DNA of 64,000 bases from Nisaea sp. (GTDB lineage Bacteria; Pseudomonadota; Alphaproteobacteria; Thalassobaculales; Thalassobaculaceae): the NCBI RefSeq assembly GCF_034670185.1, contig NZ_JAXMNY010000003.1:496001-560000 (forward strand). The letters are read 5' to 3'. Shown here in pieces: positions 42,631-51,760 of the stretch. The position numbers and the translations under genes were made by a program. Each line of letters begins with the position of its first letter. Position 1 is the stretch's first letter. Below the pieces are notes generated by a model, which saw only the letters and a list, made by a program, of their open reading frames with translations, did not search any database and was not told the origin of the DNA.

Positions 42631-43753
42631 TTAATCCGGCGTGTTGGCGTTCCCGTCGCCGAGTTTCTGAGCCAGTGAGGCTTCCAGGAACTGGTCGATA
42701 TCGCCATCGAGCACGGCCTGTGTCGCAGAGGTCTCCACGTTCGTCCGCAGGTCCTTCACCATCTGATAGGGCTGCAACACGTAAGAGCGGATCTGGTGGC
42801 CCCAGCCGATATCGGATTTTCCGGCCTCGATCTCGGTCGCCTCATCCTCGCGCCGTTGTAGCTCCGCCTCGTAGAGACGCGCTTTCAGCATGTCCATGGC
42901 GGTTGCCCGGTTGCGATGCTGGGAGCGGTCGTTCTGGCACTGCGCGACGATACCGGTCTCGAGGTGGGTAATACGGACGGCCGAATCGGTCCGGTTGACG
43001 TGCTGCCCACCGGCGCCAGAGGCCCGGTAGGTGTCGACCCGGATGTCCTTGTCCTCGATCACGATCTCGATGCTGTCATCGATCACGGGATAGACCCAGA
43101 TGCTGGAAAAGCTGGTATGGCGGCGCGCGGCGCTGTCATAGGGCGAGATCCGCACCAGACGATGAACGCCGCTCTCTGTCTTCAACCAGCCATAGGCATT
43201 ATGTCCGCTGACCTTGATCGTGGCGGATTTCAGCCCGGCTTCTTCACCGGCACTTTCTTCCAGCCACTCGACCTTGTAGCCGTGTCTCTCGCACCAGCGC
43301 GTATACATGCGCAGCAGCATCGAGGCCCAGTCCTGGGCTTCCGTGCCGCCGGCGCCTGCATGGACTTCAAGATAGCAGTCGAAGCCATCCGCCTCGCCGG
43401 AGAGCAGGCTCTCGATCTGGCGCTTTTCACAGACTTCCTTGAGGTTGAGGATCGTTGCCTCGGCTTCGGCGACGATATCGGTATCCTCTTCCATCTCACC
43501 AAGTTCGATAAGCTCGATGGCGTCGGCGAGGTCCTGTTCGAGTTGCGTGACGTCGTTCAGGTTCTTCTCAAGCTGGGTCCGTTCGCGCATCAGTTTCTGA
43601 GCGCGGTCGGCATCGTCCCAGAGGCTCTGATCCTCGACGAGGGCGTTCAGCTCTGAAAGGCGGACATGGGAAACATCCCAGTCAAAGATGCCTCCTCAGC
43701 AGCTCTATCGACTGCTTGATCTCTTCGGCTGTTGCGGTGATCTCGGCACGCAT
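42631..43753 (-). CDS. prfB: peptide chain release factor 2, with programmed +1 frameshift
   Basis: RF2, which ends translation at UGA and UAA. The first 23 codons (MRAEITATAEEIKQSI then ELLRRHL) end at an in-frame TGA (43682-43684). A +1 shift at CTT-TGA-C then continues into the main frame DWDVSHVRLSELNALV. The shift site is canonical: AGGAGG, three bases, then CTTTGAC. With it the protein is about 373 residues, with GGQ near residue 249 and the codon-recognition loop at about 203-205. That tripeptide reads SPY where E. coli RF2 has SPF. Confidence 0.93.
43677..43702 (-). promoter_or_regulatory. prfB autoregulatory frameshift signal
   Basis: On the minus strand AGGAGG-CAT-CTT-TGA-C: a Shine-Dalgarno-like block that pairs with 16S rRNA, then the slippery CTT and the RF2-dependent UGA. 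Low RF2 slows stopping and promotes the shift, so RF2 controls its own level. Confidence 0.95.
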
Positions 43754-43796
43754 GGCCGACGCACTCCCTGGTTGGATTGGAAAGAGGTGGGCGCTC

Positions 43797-46280
43797 TTAA
43801 TATAGCCCGGAGCCGCGTCCCGCAACCGGGGCCGTGTTGCCGGGACCGGCAGAACCCCATCCGGCGGTATCCCCGCCGAACACGATCTCGCTTTCGCCGG
43901 TCGGCTCAGTGCCGCTCTTGAAGCTCTCCACCATGACATCTCGGTCACCCGGAAGGGCGAGGGCGCCGGTTGCAACGTTGATCCGGACCTTGCGGACACC
44001 CGGCGGAATCCGGAAGGGGATGGAAGGCTGATCGGCCAGCGCCTTCTCCATGAAATGCTTGAAGAGAGGTGCGGCGACATTGGAGCCGGTATCCCGCGGT
44101 CCCAGCGTTTTGGGTTGGTCAAAGCCGACAAAGGCGCCGACCGCAAGGTCAGGCGTAAAGCCGATGAACCAGGTGTCGACATTGTCGTTCGTCGTCCCGG
44201 TCTTGCCGGCGAGCGGCTTTCCGATGGTGGATATTCGCCGGCCAGTACCGCGCTGTACAACGCCTTCCAGCATACTGACCATCTGATAGGCCGAAGCCGG
44301 ATCGGCGACTTGCTCGCGGGTATCCGGAATTGCCGGCACCGGTTCGATCCGCCAGCGGGGGGTGATGCAGCCGTTACAATTCCGTGCGTCATGTCGGAAG
44401 ATGGTGCGGCCGTTGCGGTCCTGCACCCGGTCGATCAGGGTCGGGACGACGCGCTTGCCCCCATTCACCAGCATGGAATAGGCCGTGGTCATTCGGATCA
44501 GCGTGGTCTCCCCGGCGCCGAGCGCCATGGAGAGGTGTTTCGGCATGGCATCATCAATGCCGAAACGACGGGCATAGTCGGTCACGAGGTCCATGCCGAT
44601 GGTCTGCGCCAGACGCACCGTCATCAGGTTCCGGGATTTCTCGATACCCAGCCGCATCGGGCTCGGGCCATAGAATTTCTTCGTGTAGTTCGCCGGTTTC
44701 CATTTCCCGAGACCGGGTCCCTGGTCGATCACGAAGGGCGCATCCAGGATCCGGGTCGCCGGGGTATAACCGTTGTCGAGCGCCGCCAGGTAGATGAAAG
44801 GTTTGAAGGCGGACCCGGGTTGCCGTTCGGCCTGGGTTACCCGGTTGAACTGGCTGTCGCGGAAACTCCAGCCGCCACTGAGCGCCAGCACGCGGCCTGT
44901 ATGCGGGTCCATGGCGACAAGGCCGCCTTCGACATTCGGAACCTGACGCAGGGTATAGGTACTCGGCGGATATTCCTTACCTTCGTCGTCCTTGGTGACG
45001 GGTTCGACGAAGATCACGTCGCCCGGTGTCAGGACGTTGGAGGCTTTCTTCACGCTGCGGCCAACCCTCTGCTTCTCTTGCCATTCCCGTGCCCAGGTCA
45101 TTTCGCCGAGGGGAATCGTGCCGAAGGAGCCGTCCTCGAAGCCGATCTGCACCTGCTTGTCTTCGACGATCAGGGCAAGCGCTTTGCGCCAGTCAGGCAG
45201 CGCACTTTCCGACACCTGAAATTCCCCGAGCGCATCTCCCCAGCCGGCCACGACGTCGATCCGCCCGAGAGGACCGCGCCAGCCGTGGCGGCGGTCGTAA
45301 TGCATCAATCCCCAGTGCAGGGCCTCATCCGCGATGCGTTGCAGCTTCGGATCAAGCGTGGTGCGCACGGAGAGGCCGCCTTCATAGAGGCCGTCTTCGC
45401 CGAACCGGTCGACCAGCCAGCGCCGGACCTCTTCGGCAAAATAATCAGCCTGCGCGACCTCGGTCACCGTCCGTGTCTGCGTGGTGAGCGGCTCGCCTTT
45501 TGCCATCTCCGCATCCTCGGCGGTGATGAAGCCGTTTTCCAGCATCTGACCGATCACCCAGTTACGCCGGGCAAGCGCGGCGTCGTGATCCTGCTCCGGG
45601 TGGTAATTGTTCGGGGCCTTCGGAAGCGCTGCCAGATAGGCGGACTCGGCGATGCTCAACTCGTCCAGGCTCTTGTCGAAATAGTTCAGGGCTGCCGCCG
45701 CCACTCCATAGGAGCGCAGGCCCAGATAGATTTCGTTCAGATAGAGTTCGAGGATCCGGTCCTTGCTGATCGCGCGCTCGATCCGCAGCGCCAGAATGGC
45801 TTCCTTGGCCTTGCGTTCGATGGAAACCTCGTTGGTCAGCAGGAAGTTTTTTGCCACCTGCTGAGTGATGGTCGAGGCCCCTCGGGGGCGCCGGTTTTGG
45901 GCGAGATTTCGCACATTGTCGATCACTGCCTTGGCAAGGCCGATGAAATCGATGCCGGGGTGGCTGTAGAAATTCTTGTCCTCGGCCGAGAGGAAGGCCT
46001 TGATGACCCTGCGCGGCATCGCGTCGATAGGCACGAAAACCCTGCGCTGGCGGGCATACTCGCTGAGCAGGCGCCCATCGCCCGCATGTACCCGGGTCAT
46101 GACCGGAGGCTCGTAATCGGCGAGTTGCTTATAATCCGGCAGCCCGCGGCCAAAATGGTGCAAGCCCCACAGCACGCCGCCAACGGCAATCACGCAGCCG
46201 ATCAGAAACGTCGAGAACAGAACTAAAACCCAGCGCATGCGCCGATTGATGCCTCCGGTTGCGCAGCCGTTGGGCTGCAT
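43797..46280 (-). CDS. mrcA: penicillin-binding protein 1A
   Basis: An 827-residue class A penicillin-binding protein that polymerises and cross-links peptidoglycan. Residues ~15-38 form the membrane anchor. The GT51 glycosyltransferase domain shows FLSAEDKNFYSHPGIDF (catalytic Glu about 103) and GASTITQQVAKNF. The transpeptidase has SxxK at Ser490 in GSAFKPF, SxN in EKSRNLM and KTG in AGKTGTTND. It is typical in length for PonA/MrcA. It lies downstream of the cell-wall amidase gene on the same strand. Confidence 0.95.
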   Translation of the reverse strand: MQPNGCATGGINRRMRWVLVLFSTFLIGCVIAVGGVLWGLHHFGRGLPDYKQLADYEPPVMTRVHAGDGRLLSEYARQRRVFVPIDAMPRRVIKAFLSAEDKNFYSHPGIDFIGLAKAVIDNVRNLAQNRRPRGASTITQQVAKNFLLTNEVSIERKAKEAILALRIERAISKDRILELYLNEIYLGLRSYGVAAAALNYFDKSLDELSIAESAYLAALPKAPNNYHPEQDHDAALARRNWVIGQMLENGFITAEDAEMAKGEPLTTQTRTVTEVAQADYFAEEVRRWLVDRFGEDGLYEGGLSVRTTLDPKLQRIADEALHWGLMHYDRRHGWRGPLGRIDVVAGWGDALGEFQVSESALPDWRKALALIVEDKQVQIGFEDGSFGTIPLGEMTWAREWQEKQRVGRSVKKASNVLTPGDVIFVEPVTKDDEGKEYPPSTYTLRQVPNVEGGLVAMDPHTGRVLALSGGWSFRDSQFNRVTQAERQPGSAFKPFIYLAALDNGYTPATRILDAPFVIDQGPGLGKWKPANYTKKFYGPSPMRLGIEKSRNLMTVRLAQTIGMDLVTDYARRFGIDDAMPKHLSMALGAGETTLIRMTTAYSMLVNGGKRVVPTLIDRVQDRNGRTIFRHDARNCNGCITPRWRIEPVPAIPDTREQVADPASAYQMVSMLEGVVQRGTGRRISTIGKPLAGKTGTTNDNVDTWFIGFTPDLAVGAFVGFDQPKTLGPRDTGSNVAAPLFKHFMEKALADQPSIPFRIPPGVRKVRINVATGALALPGDRDVMVESFKSGTEPTGESEIVFGGDTAGWGSAGPGNTAPVAGRGSGLY

Positions 46281-46371
46281 GCCAAGCGCAGAATACCACT
46301 TTCAATGTGACATAATTGTGCGCGATGTCATGTGGCTATCGCGTGAAGGAGAATCACGGGCGTTTTTGAAA

Positions 46372-47652
46372 TTAGTTCGCGCGAGCCGCTGACTGAACGA
46401 GATCGAAATAATTGTCGATGGACCTGCGTAGTGCGCCGGCGACACGCTTCAGGTGCGCATTGGAGCGCAGCAGTTTCTCGTCGTGATTGTTGGAGAGGAA
46501 ACCAAGTTCGACCAGAACAGAAGGGATGTCCGGAGCTTTCAGGACGGCGAATCCGGCGAACCGGTGGGCCGTCCGAAGCAGTTTGACTTCGCCGCGCATC
46601 TCGCGGACAAGCATGCCGGCGAAGCGGGCGGAGTGGTTCATGGTCTCGCGCTGGGCGAGGTCGATCAGGATGCTGGTGACTTCAGGCGTTTCCGTGCCGA
46701 AATCCATGCCGGCGATGATGTCCGACTTGTTTTCGTTCACCGCCAGCAGGTTCGCTTCCTTGTCCGAGGCTTTTTCGGAAAGCGTGTAGACGGAGGCACC
46801 GCGCAGTTTGCGGTTGGGGATCGAATCCGCGTGCAGGGAGACGAAAAGATCGGCCCCGGCGCTGCGGGCGATGGCAATCCGCTCTCGCAGGCGCAGGAAC
46901 ACGTCACGATCCCGGGTGAGCAGCACCTTGTAGCGCCCGGTGCGCTCCAGCTCGCTCTTCAGCACGCGGGCCGCATTCAGGACGATCTGCTTTTCATAGA
47001 CGCCGGAGACCCCGATGGCGCCGGGATCGACGCCGCCATGGCCGGCATCAATCGCCACCAGGACTTTTTCATTCGCCCGGCGCTGGGGCCGGGTCAACAA
47101 GGGCGGGGCTGCCGGTTTGGGCGCGGTCAGGATGGGGCGTCTTGCTGCCTGTGCTGCCGCCACGGACTTGGCGGATTCCGTCAGGAATGCAGCTCTGGTC
47201 GTCGGTTTCAGGTCGAGCACGATGCGTGCGCTCTGATTTCCCTTGGCGGGAAGAGAGAAGGCGGAGGCGATGGAATAGGGTTGTGCGGTGTCGATAACCA
47301 CGCGTGACGTGCCGGGACGGAACAGACCGAAACGGAAACCCTTAATTGCTTTCGGGCGCCGGTTCTCCGGGTGCGCGTCGCGGGAGAAGGTGACTTCCGG
47401 CAAATCAACGATAACCCGGTAAGGGTCCGCCAGACTGAAAACCTTGAAATCGAGTGGGCGAGAGAGATCCATGACGAACCGGATCTTGTCCGGATGCTGG
47501 CCGATGCGGATATCTTCAACCGTCCCGTCTATGGCCATGGCGGCTGGTGTGGCGCCGAGGATGCCACAGAGAACAAGCAGAAGTGTCGTGATCCGTCTTT
47601 TCAATATCTGCACCGGTCCGCGCCCGCATCTGCGTCCATACCGCAATCTCAA
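46372..47652 (-). CDS. N-acetylmuramoyl-L-alanine amidase (AMIN domain)
   Basis: A 426-residue periplasmic amidase that cleaves peptide from peptidoglycan during cell separation. It has an N-terminal signal (TTLLLVLCGILGATPAAMA). An AMIN domain follows (IRIGQHPDKIRFVMDLSRP, then YRVIVDLPEVTF), which targets septal wall. Then comes the zinc amidase_3 domain with VAIDAGHGGVDPG (His ligand), VYEKQIVLNAA (Glu), LFVSLHADS (His) and PSVLVELGFLSN (catalytic Glu). It is AmiC-like. It precedes PBP1A, and the pair probably act together in cell-wall remodelling. Confidence 0.92.
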   Translation of the reverse strand: MRLRYGRRCGRGPVQILKRRITTLLLVLCGILGATPAAMAIDGTVEDIRIGQHPDKIRFVMDLSRPLDFKVFSLADPYRVIVDLPEVTFSRDAHPENRRPKAIKGFRFGLFRPGTSRVVIDTAQPYSIASAFSLPAKGNQSARIVLDLKPTTRAAFLTESAKSVAAAQAARRPILTAPKPAAPPLLTRPQRRANEKVLVAIDAGHGGVDPGAIGVSGVYEKQIVLNAARVLKSELERTGRYKVLLTRDRDVFLRLRERIAIARSAGADLFVSLHADSIPNRKLRGASVYTLSEKASDKEANLLAVNENKSDIIAGMDFGTETPEVTSILIDLAQRETMNHSARFAGMLVREMRGEVKLLRTAHRFAGFAVLKAPDIPSVLVELGFLSNNHDEKLLRSNAHLKRVAGALRRSIDNYFDLVQSAARAN

Positions 47653-48194
47653 CCATTTTTAACCATTGCCGATTCGCATTGCAATAAAATCTCTACGAAT
47701 CAGCCTTTTGAACGGGGTTTCTTGAGCGTAACATTAATTTTTGCTGGGGTTGTGCGTGGATTGAAGGAAATCATTGTTCCTAAAATCCAAAGTGACTATG
47801 TTACGCGGGTGCCGGTCCATATCGGACAGCGCAGATTTCTGCCCCGTAGCTTTCGGAAACGTGGTCGCGGGGCGCCCCTAATGGCGCGGGAATGCGCCCA
47901 TATTCTACACAACGGGACATGCTCCGATCGTGATCCACGCTGGTTCAAATCCGATTATTCCTGCGCCGAGCCGCCTGACGGCTCCGTGTGGTGAGATCGT
48001 GAACGGGCTATTCAGAACGGATCGAACGGACAGGGTTCCTGCTATCGAACGGAAACGCGGCGTTGGTGGCCATTGCGCTCTTACCCCCGTTTCGCTCTCA
48101 GAGAACATGCCCGCGGACGCGGCGCCTGTACGCATCGGAAGATTGAATCCCGACGTACGGCGCGCGACACGCGTGGCCCAGGAGTCTACTTTTA
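47653..48194. other. long leader/intergenic region before RNase E
   Basis: 542 bases without a supported gene, between the start of the amidase gene and the RNase E ATG. It must hold both divergent promoters. I see only a weak candidate, TTGTTC with a 17-bp spacer and TATGTT (about 47774-47802). There is also a small hairpin GAGCCG-CCTGA-CGGCTC (47968-47984) and a GGGGCGCCCC palindrome. A long 5' leader would fit RNase E autoregulation as known in E. coli, but this is inference. Confidence 0.5.
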
Positions 48195-50843
48195 ATGTCA
48201 AAAAGCATGTTGATCGACGCCACACAGGCGGAAGAGACCCGAGTGGTCCTTCTGAGTGGCAATCGTGTCGAAGATTTCGACTTCGAGACAGAATCTCGCA
48301 AGCAGCTTAAGGGAAACATATATCTCGCCCGGGTAACCCGGGTTGAGCCGTCCCTGCAGGCTGCTTTCGTTGAATATGGCGGGAACCGTCACGGCTTCCT
48401 CGCCTTCAGCGAAATTCATCCCGATTATTACCGGATCCCGGTCGAGGATCGCGAAGCCCTGCTCGCCGAAGAGCGGGCGGAGGACGCGGTCGCTGCTGCC
48501 GCAGCTGGAGATGACGCTCCAGCGCCAACTCCGGAAGAGCGGGCAGAGGCCCGGGCCAGTCACACGGCCGGAGACGAAGACGAGGACGGCCCGCCCGCCC
48601 CGCCGCCGGAAAGCATTGGCGGCGACGATACGGACGGTGACGACGATGATGTCCGTCCGCGGAAAAATATCAGCCGCCGATACAAGATCCAGGAAGTCAT
48701 CACCCGGCGCCAGATCATGCTGGTGCAGGTGGTCAAGGAAGAGCGCGGCAATAAAGGCGCGGCGCTCACCACTTACCTGTCTCTGGCTGGCCGCTATTGC
48801 GTACTGATGCCGAACACCGCGCGTGGTGGAGGGGTGTCCCGCAAGATCACCAATATCGCGGATCGCAAGCGTCTGAAGCAGATTGTCGAAGGGCTGGAAT
48901 TGCCCGAGGGCATGGCGGTGATTGTCCGGACGGCCGGTAGCCAGCGCACCAAGACCGAGATCAAGCGCGATTATGAGTATCTGCTCCGGCTCTGGGACCA
49001 GATCCGTGAGAAGACACTGACCTCCTCGGCACCTTGTCTGATTTACGAGGAAGCCAACCTGATCAAGCGCTCAATCCGGGATCTCTACACCCGCGATATC
49101 GACCAGGTTCTGGTCGAGGGCGAGGATGGCTACCGGATCGCCAAGGACTTCATGCGTACCCTGGTGCCTAGTCACGCCAAGCGCGTGCAGCCCTACAAGG
49201 AACAGACTGTTCCGCTGTTCCACCGCTATCAGATCGAAGGTCAGCTCGACGCGATCCATAATCCGGTCGTGCAGCTGAAATCCGGCGGATACCTGGTGAT
49301 GAGCCAGACCGAAGCGCTGGTTGCTGTCGATGTGAACTCCGGCCGCGCCACGCGCGAGAGGAACATCGAGGAAACCGCGCTGAAGACGAACCTCGAGGCG
49401 GCGGACGAAGTCGCGCGCCAGCTTCGGCTGCGCGACATGGCCGGCCTTGTGGTCATCGATTTCATCGACATGGACGAGCCGCGCAACCAGCATGCCGTCG
49501 AACGGCGCATGAAGGATGCGATGAAGAACGACCGGGCGCGTATCCAGCTCGGCCGGATCAGCCATTTCGGACTGATGGAATTGTCCCGTCAGCGGCTGCG
49601 CCCAAGTGTCTTCGAAGCCTCGACCCAGGTCTGCGTGCAATGCGCCGGCAGCGGCCGCGTCCGTTCCACGGACTCGACGGCCCTGCATGTGCTCCGCGCG
49701 ATTGAGGAAGAAGGAATCAAGCAGAAGGCAAGCGAGATTTCCGTCTTCGTGCCTTCCGAGGTCGGCTTCTACATCCTGAACAAGAAGCGTGAAGCGCTGG
49801 CGACTATCGAGGAACGATACGGTTTCCTGGTCTTCCTGGAAGCCGACGACAGCCTTGTGACGCCGGATATGCGCATCGAGCGTTTGCTGCCGAAATCGGC
49901 CAGCGACCGGATCGATCTCGCGGCACCTATCATCGCCCCGCACGTCGAGGAGGATGATGAAGAGGTCGAAACTGAGGCCGATGCCGAGGTCGAGGGTGAT
50001 ACGGAAGAGCGTGACGAGGAGCGTCGTCCCAAGCGGTCCCGCCGTCGCCGCCGCCGTGGTGGTGAAAAACGCGCTGCCGAGCAGCAGGATCAGGGTGAGA
50101 GCGTTTCCGAAGAGGCGGCGGAAGAGGGCGACGAAAGCTCTGCTCCCGCTGCGGCCGACGGAGAAGCTGCGTCCGGTGACGATGAGGATGGCAACAAGAA
50201 GCGCCGCCGTCGGGGCAAGCGCGGCGGTCGCCGCAGGTCGCGTCGTGGCAATGGTGAAGAAGGCGCTGCAGCGAACGAGAATGGCGAAAGCGGGGAGCAG
50301 ACCGGTGAGGATGCATCCGAAGGCCAGGATAGTCAGGCTGCGTCTGCCGATCAGAATGGACAAGCTGATGCTGCCGCTCCTGAGGTGATGGAGGCTCCGG
50401 CCAAAGTCGAGGACGTTGCATCGGAAACTGCAGCGGTTGAGGCCGCTGCGAGTGTTGACGCCCCGGCCGCCGAGGAAGAAAAGCCGAAGCGCAAGCCGCG
50501 TGTCCGGCGCAAGAAGGCCGCTGATACCGAAGCCGCTCCCGCAGCCGAAAGCGACGAGAAGGCAGAGAAGGCCGAAGAAAAGCCTGCGAAACCGCGTCGC
50601 CGTAGCCGGGCCAAGAAAGCCGCGGCTGTTGACGAGGCGCCGAAAGCAGATGCGGCTCCGGTGAAAGAGGCCCCGGCCGCTGCCGAAGTTTCTTCCGGGA
50701 ACGGAGCTGACAAGATCGCTGAAGCCGCTCCGTCAGAGCCGAAAAAAGCGCCTGCAGATAGCGGTACGGCCGCCGATGCCGACAGTCCTGCCAAAGAGGG
50801 CAAGACGCGCCGTGGCTGGTGGAACCGGTTGATTCCGTCCTAA
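48195..50843 (+). CDS. rne: RNase E (Rne/Rng family endoribonuclease)
   Basis: An 882-residue RNase E that starts mRNA decay and trims rRNA and tRNA precursors. The N-terminal half is catalytic: MLIDATQAEETRVVLLSGNR, an S1 domain split by an acidic, proline-rich insert (about 98-155), the DNase I-like part with VAVDVNSGRATRERN and GLVVIDFIDMDE, and the zinc link Cys-x2-Cys at about 480 (CVQCAGSGRV). The C-terminal ~300 residues are disordered, alternating acidic and Arg/Lys-rich runs (PKRSRRRRRRGGEKR), the RNA-binding degradosome scaffold. AGGAG precedes the ATG. Confidence 0.95.
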   Translation: MSKSMLIDATQAEETRVVLLSGNRVEDFDFETESRKQLKGNIYLARVTRVEPSLQAAFVEYGGNRHGFLAFSEIHPDYYRIPVEDREALLAEERAEDAVAAAAAGDDAPAPTPEERAEARASHTAGDEDEDGPPAPPPESIGGDDTDGDDDDVRPRKNISRRYKIQEVITRRQIMLVQVVKEERGNKGAALTTYLSLAGRYCVLMPNTARGGGVSRKITNIADRKRLKQIVEGLELPEGMAVIVRTAGSQRTKTEIKRDYEYLLRLWDQIREKTLTSSAPCLIYEEANLIKRSIRDLYTRDIDQVLVEGEDGYRIAKDFMRTLVPSHAKRVQPYKEQTVPLFHRYQIEGQLDAIHNPVVQLKSGGYLVMSQTEALVAVDVNSGRATRERNIEETALKTNLEAADEVARQLRLRDMAGLVVIDFIDMDEPRNQHAVERRMKDAMKNDRARIQLGRISHFGLMELSRQRLRPSVFEASTQVCVQCAGSGRVRSTDSTALHVLRAIEEEGIKQKASEISVFVPSEVGFYILNKKREALATIEERYGFLVFLEADDSLVTPDMRIERLLPKSASDRIDLAAPIIAPHVEEDDEEVETEADAEVEGDTEERDEERRPKRSRRRRRRGGEKRAAEQQDQGESVSEEAAEEGDESSAPAAADGEAASGDDEDGNKKRRRRGKRGGRRRSRRGNGEEGAAANENGESGEQTGEDASEGQDSQAASADQNGQADAAAPEVMEAPAKVEDVASETAAVEAAASVDAPAAEEEKPKRKPRVRRKKAADTEAAPAAESDEKAEKAEEKPAKPRRRSRAKKAAAVDEAPKADAAPVKEAPAAAEVSSGNGADKIAEAAPSEPKKAPADSGTAADADSPAKEGKTRRGWWNRLIPS

Positions 50844-50869
50844 GACGGCAATCGAAATCATAAGAAAAT

Positions 50870-50899
50870 GGGGCGCCTGTCGGGCGCCCCGTTTTTGTT
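50870..50899 (+). terminator. Rho-independent terminator of rne
   Basis: GGGGCGCC (50870-50877) pairs with GGCGCCCC (50883-50890) around TGTCG, followed by GTTTTTGTTT. It lies 27 bases after the rne stop and just before the end of the convergent ksgA. Confidence 0.9.
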
Positions 50900-50914
50900 T
50901 CCGGATGACGGATC

Positions 50915-51760
50915 TCAGCGCTGAGCGGCTACCGCACGGGCAAGGGCGCAGAATTCCTCGACGGTGAGTGTTTCCGGGCGTGCTGTCGGGTCAATTCCGA
51001 TGGCTTCCAGGAACTCGGCGCCGCCATAGCTCCTCAGGGATGCGCGCAGCATTTTACGGCGCTGAGAGAATGCGTCGGCAGTGACCTGTTCGAGCAGGTC
51101 CGGGTCCGCTTCGGCCAGCGGCTTCGGACGCGGTTTAAGCCGGACGACCTGAGAAATGATTTTCGGCGCGGGCGTGAAGGCACGCGGTGGGATGTCGAAC
51201 AGCGGGAAGACCTCTGCCCGCCATTGTGCGGCTATACTGAGCCGTCCGTATTGCGATGTGGACGGTGATGCCGAGATCCGTTCCGCCACTTCTTTCTGGA
51301 ACATCAGTGTGAAGCTTTCGAAAGCTTCGGCTCGCTTCAACCAGCTCAGCAGCATCGGTGTACCGACATTGTAGGGCAGGTTCGCGATAACCCGTCGCGG
51401 GGCGTCTCCCAGAGCTGTGAGATCGATGTCCATCGCGTCCGCTTCGATAACCTCCAGACGGCCGTCAGCGGCATCGACAAGGTCCTGCAGGGCTTCGATG
51501 GAGCGGCGGTCCCGCTCGATGGCGATAACCTTGCGGGCGCCTTCCAGCAACAGCGCGCGGGTCAGTCCTCCTGGCCCCGGACCGATTTCGATGCAGGTGC
51601 CTTCGGCAAGATTGCCGGCTGCGCGGGCGATGCGCCGGGTCAGGTTGAGATCGAAGAGGAAATTCTGGCCGAGCGATTTACGGGCCGAAAGCTGGAAGCG
51701 TGCGATGATGTCGCGCAGCGGGGGCAGGGCCTCGACAGCGGCGATGATCGGATCAGTCAT
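50915..51760 (-). CDS. ksgA: 16S rRNA adenine dimethyltransferase RsmA/KsgA
   Basis: A 281-residue enzyme that dimethylates two adjacent adenines near the 3' end of 16S rRNA in late small-subunit assembly. It has the N-terminal KSLGQNFLFDLNLTRRI and SAM motif I CIEIGPGPGGLTRALL. RVIANLPYNVGTPMLL is the catalytic NLPY motif, and LMFQKEVAERISA follows. The C-terminal helical domain is complete. Its ATG overlaps the end of pdxA by 8 bases, the gene order common in Proteobacteria. Confidence 0.96.
   Translation of the reverse strand: MTDPIIAAVEALPPLRDIIARFQLSARKSLGQNFLFDLNLTRRIARAAGNLAEGTCIEIGPGPGGLTRALLLEGARKVIAIERDRRSIEALQDLVDAADGRLEVIEADAMDIDLTALGDAPRRVIANLPYNVGTPMLLSWLKRAEAFESFTLMFQKEVAERISASPSTSQYGRLSIAAQWRAEVFPLFDIPPRAFTPAPKIISQVVRLKPRPKPLAEADPDLLEQVTADAFSQRRKMLRASLRSYGGAEFLEAIGIDPTARPETLTVEEFCALARAVAAQR

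Noticed and set aside
43682..44392. 236-codon minus-strand frame ending in ELLRRHL
   Set aside because: Only its last 23 codons are real: they are the zero frame of prfB before the frameshift. The upstream part runs through the PBP1A 3' end.
44055..46226. 723-codon open frame on the plus strand
   Set aside because: It is antisense to penicillin-binding protein 1A, whose motifs are complete; high GC leaves the opposite strand open.
47930..47960. GGTTCAAATCC, a T-loop-like sequence suggesting a tRNA
   Set aside because: The flanking bases do not form a T-stem, and no acceptor, D or anticodon arms can be folded around it.
49071..50363. 430-codon open frame opposite RNase E
   Set aside because: Antisense of rne; the composition mirrors the charged tail.
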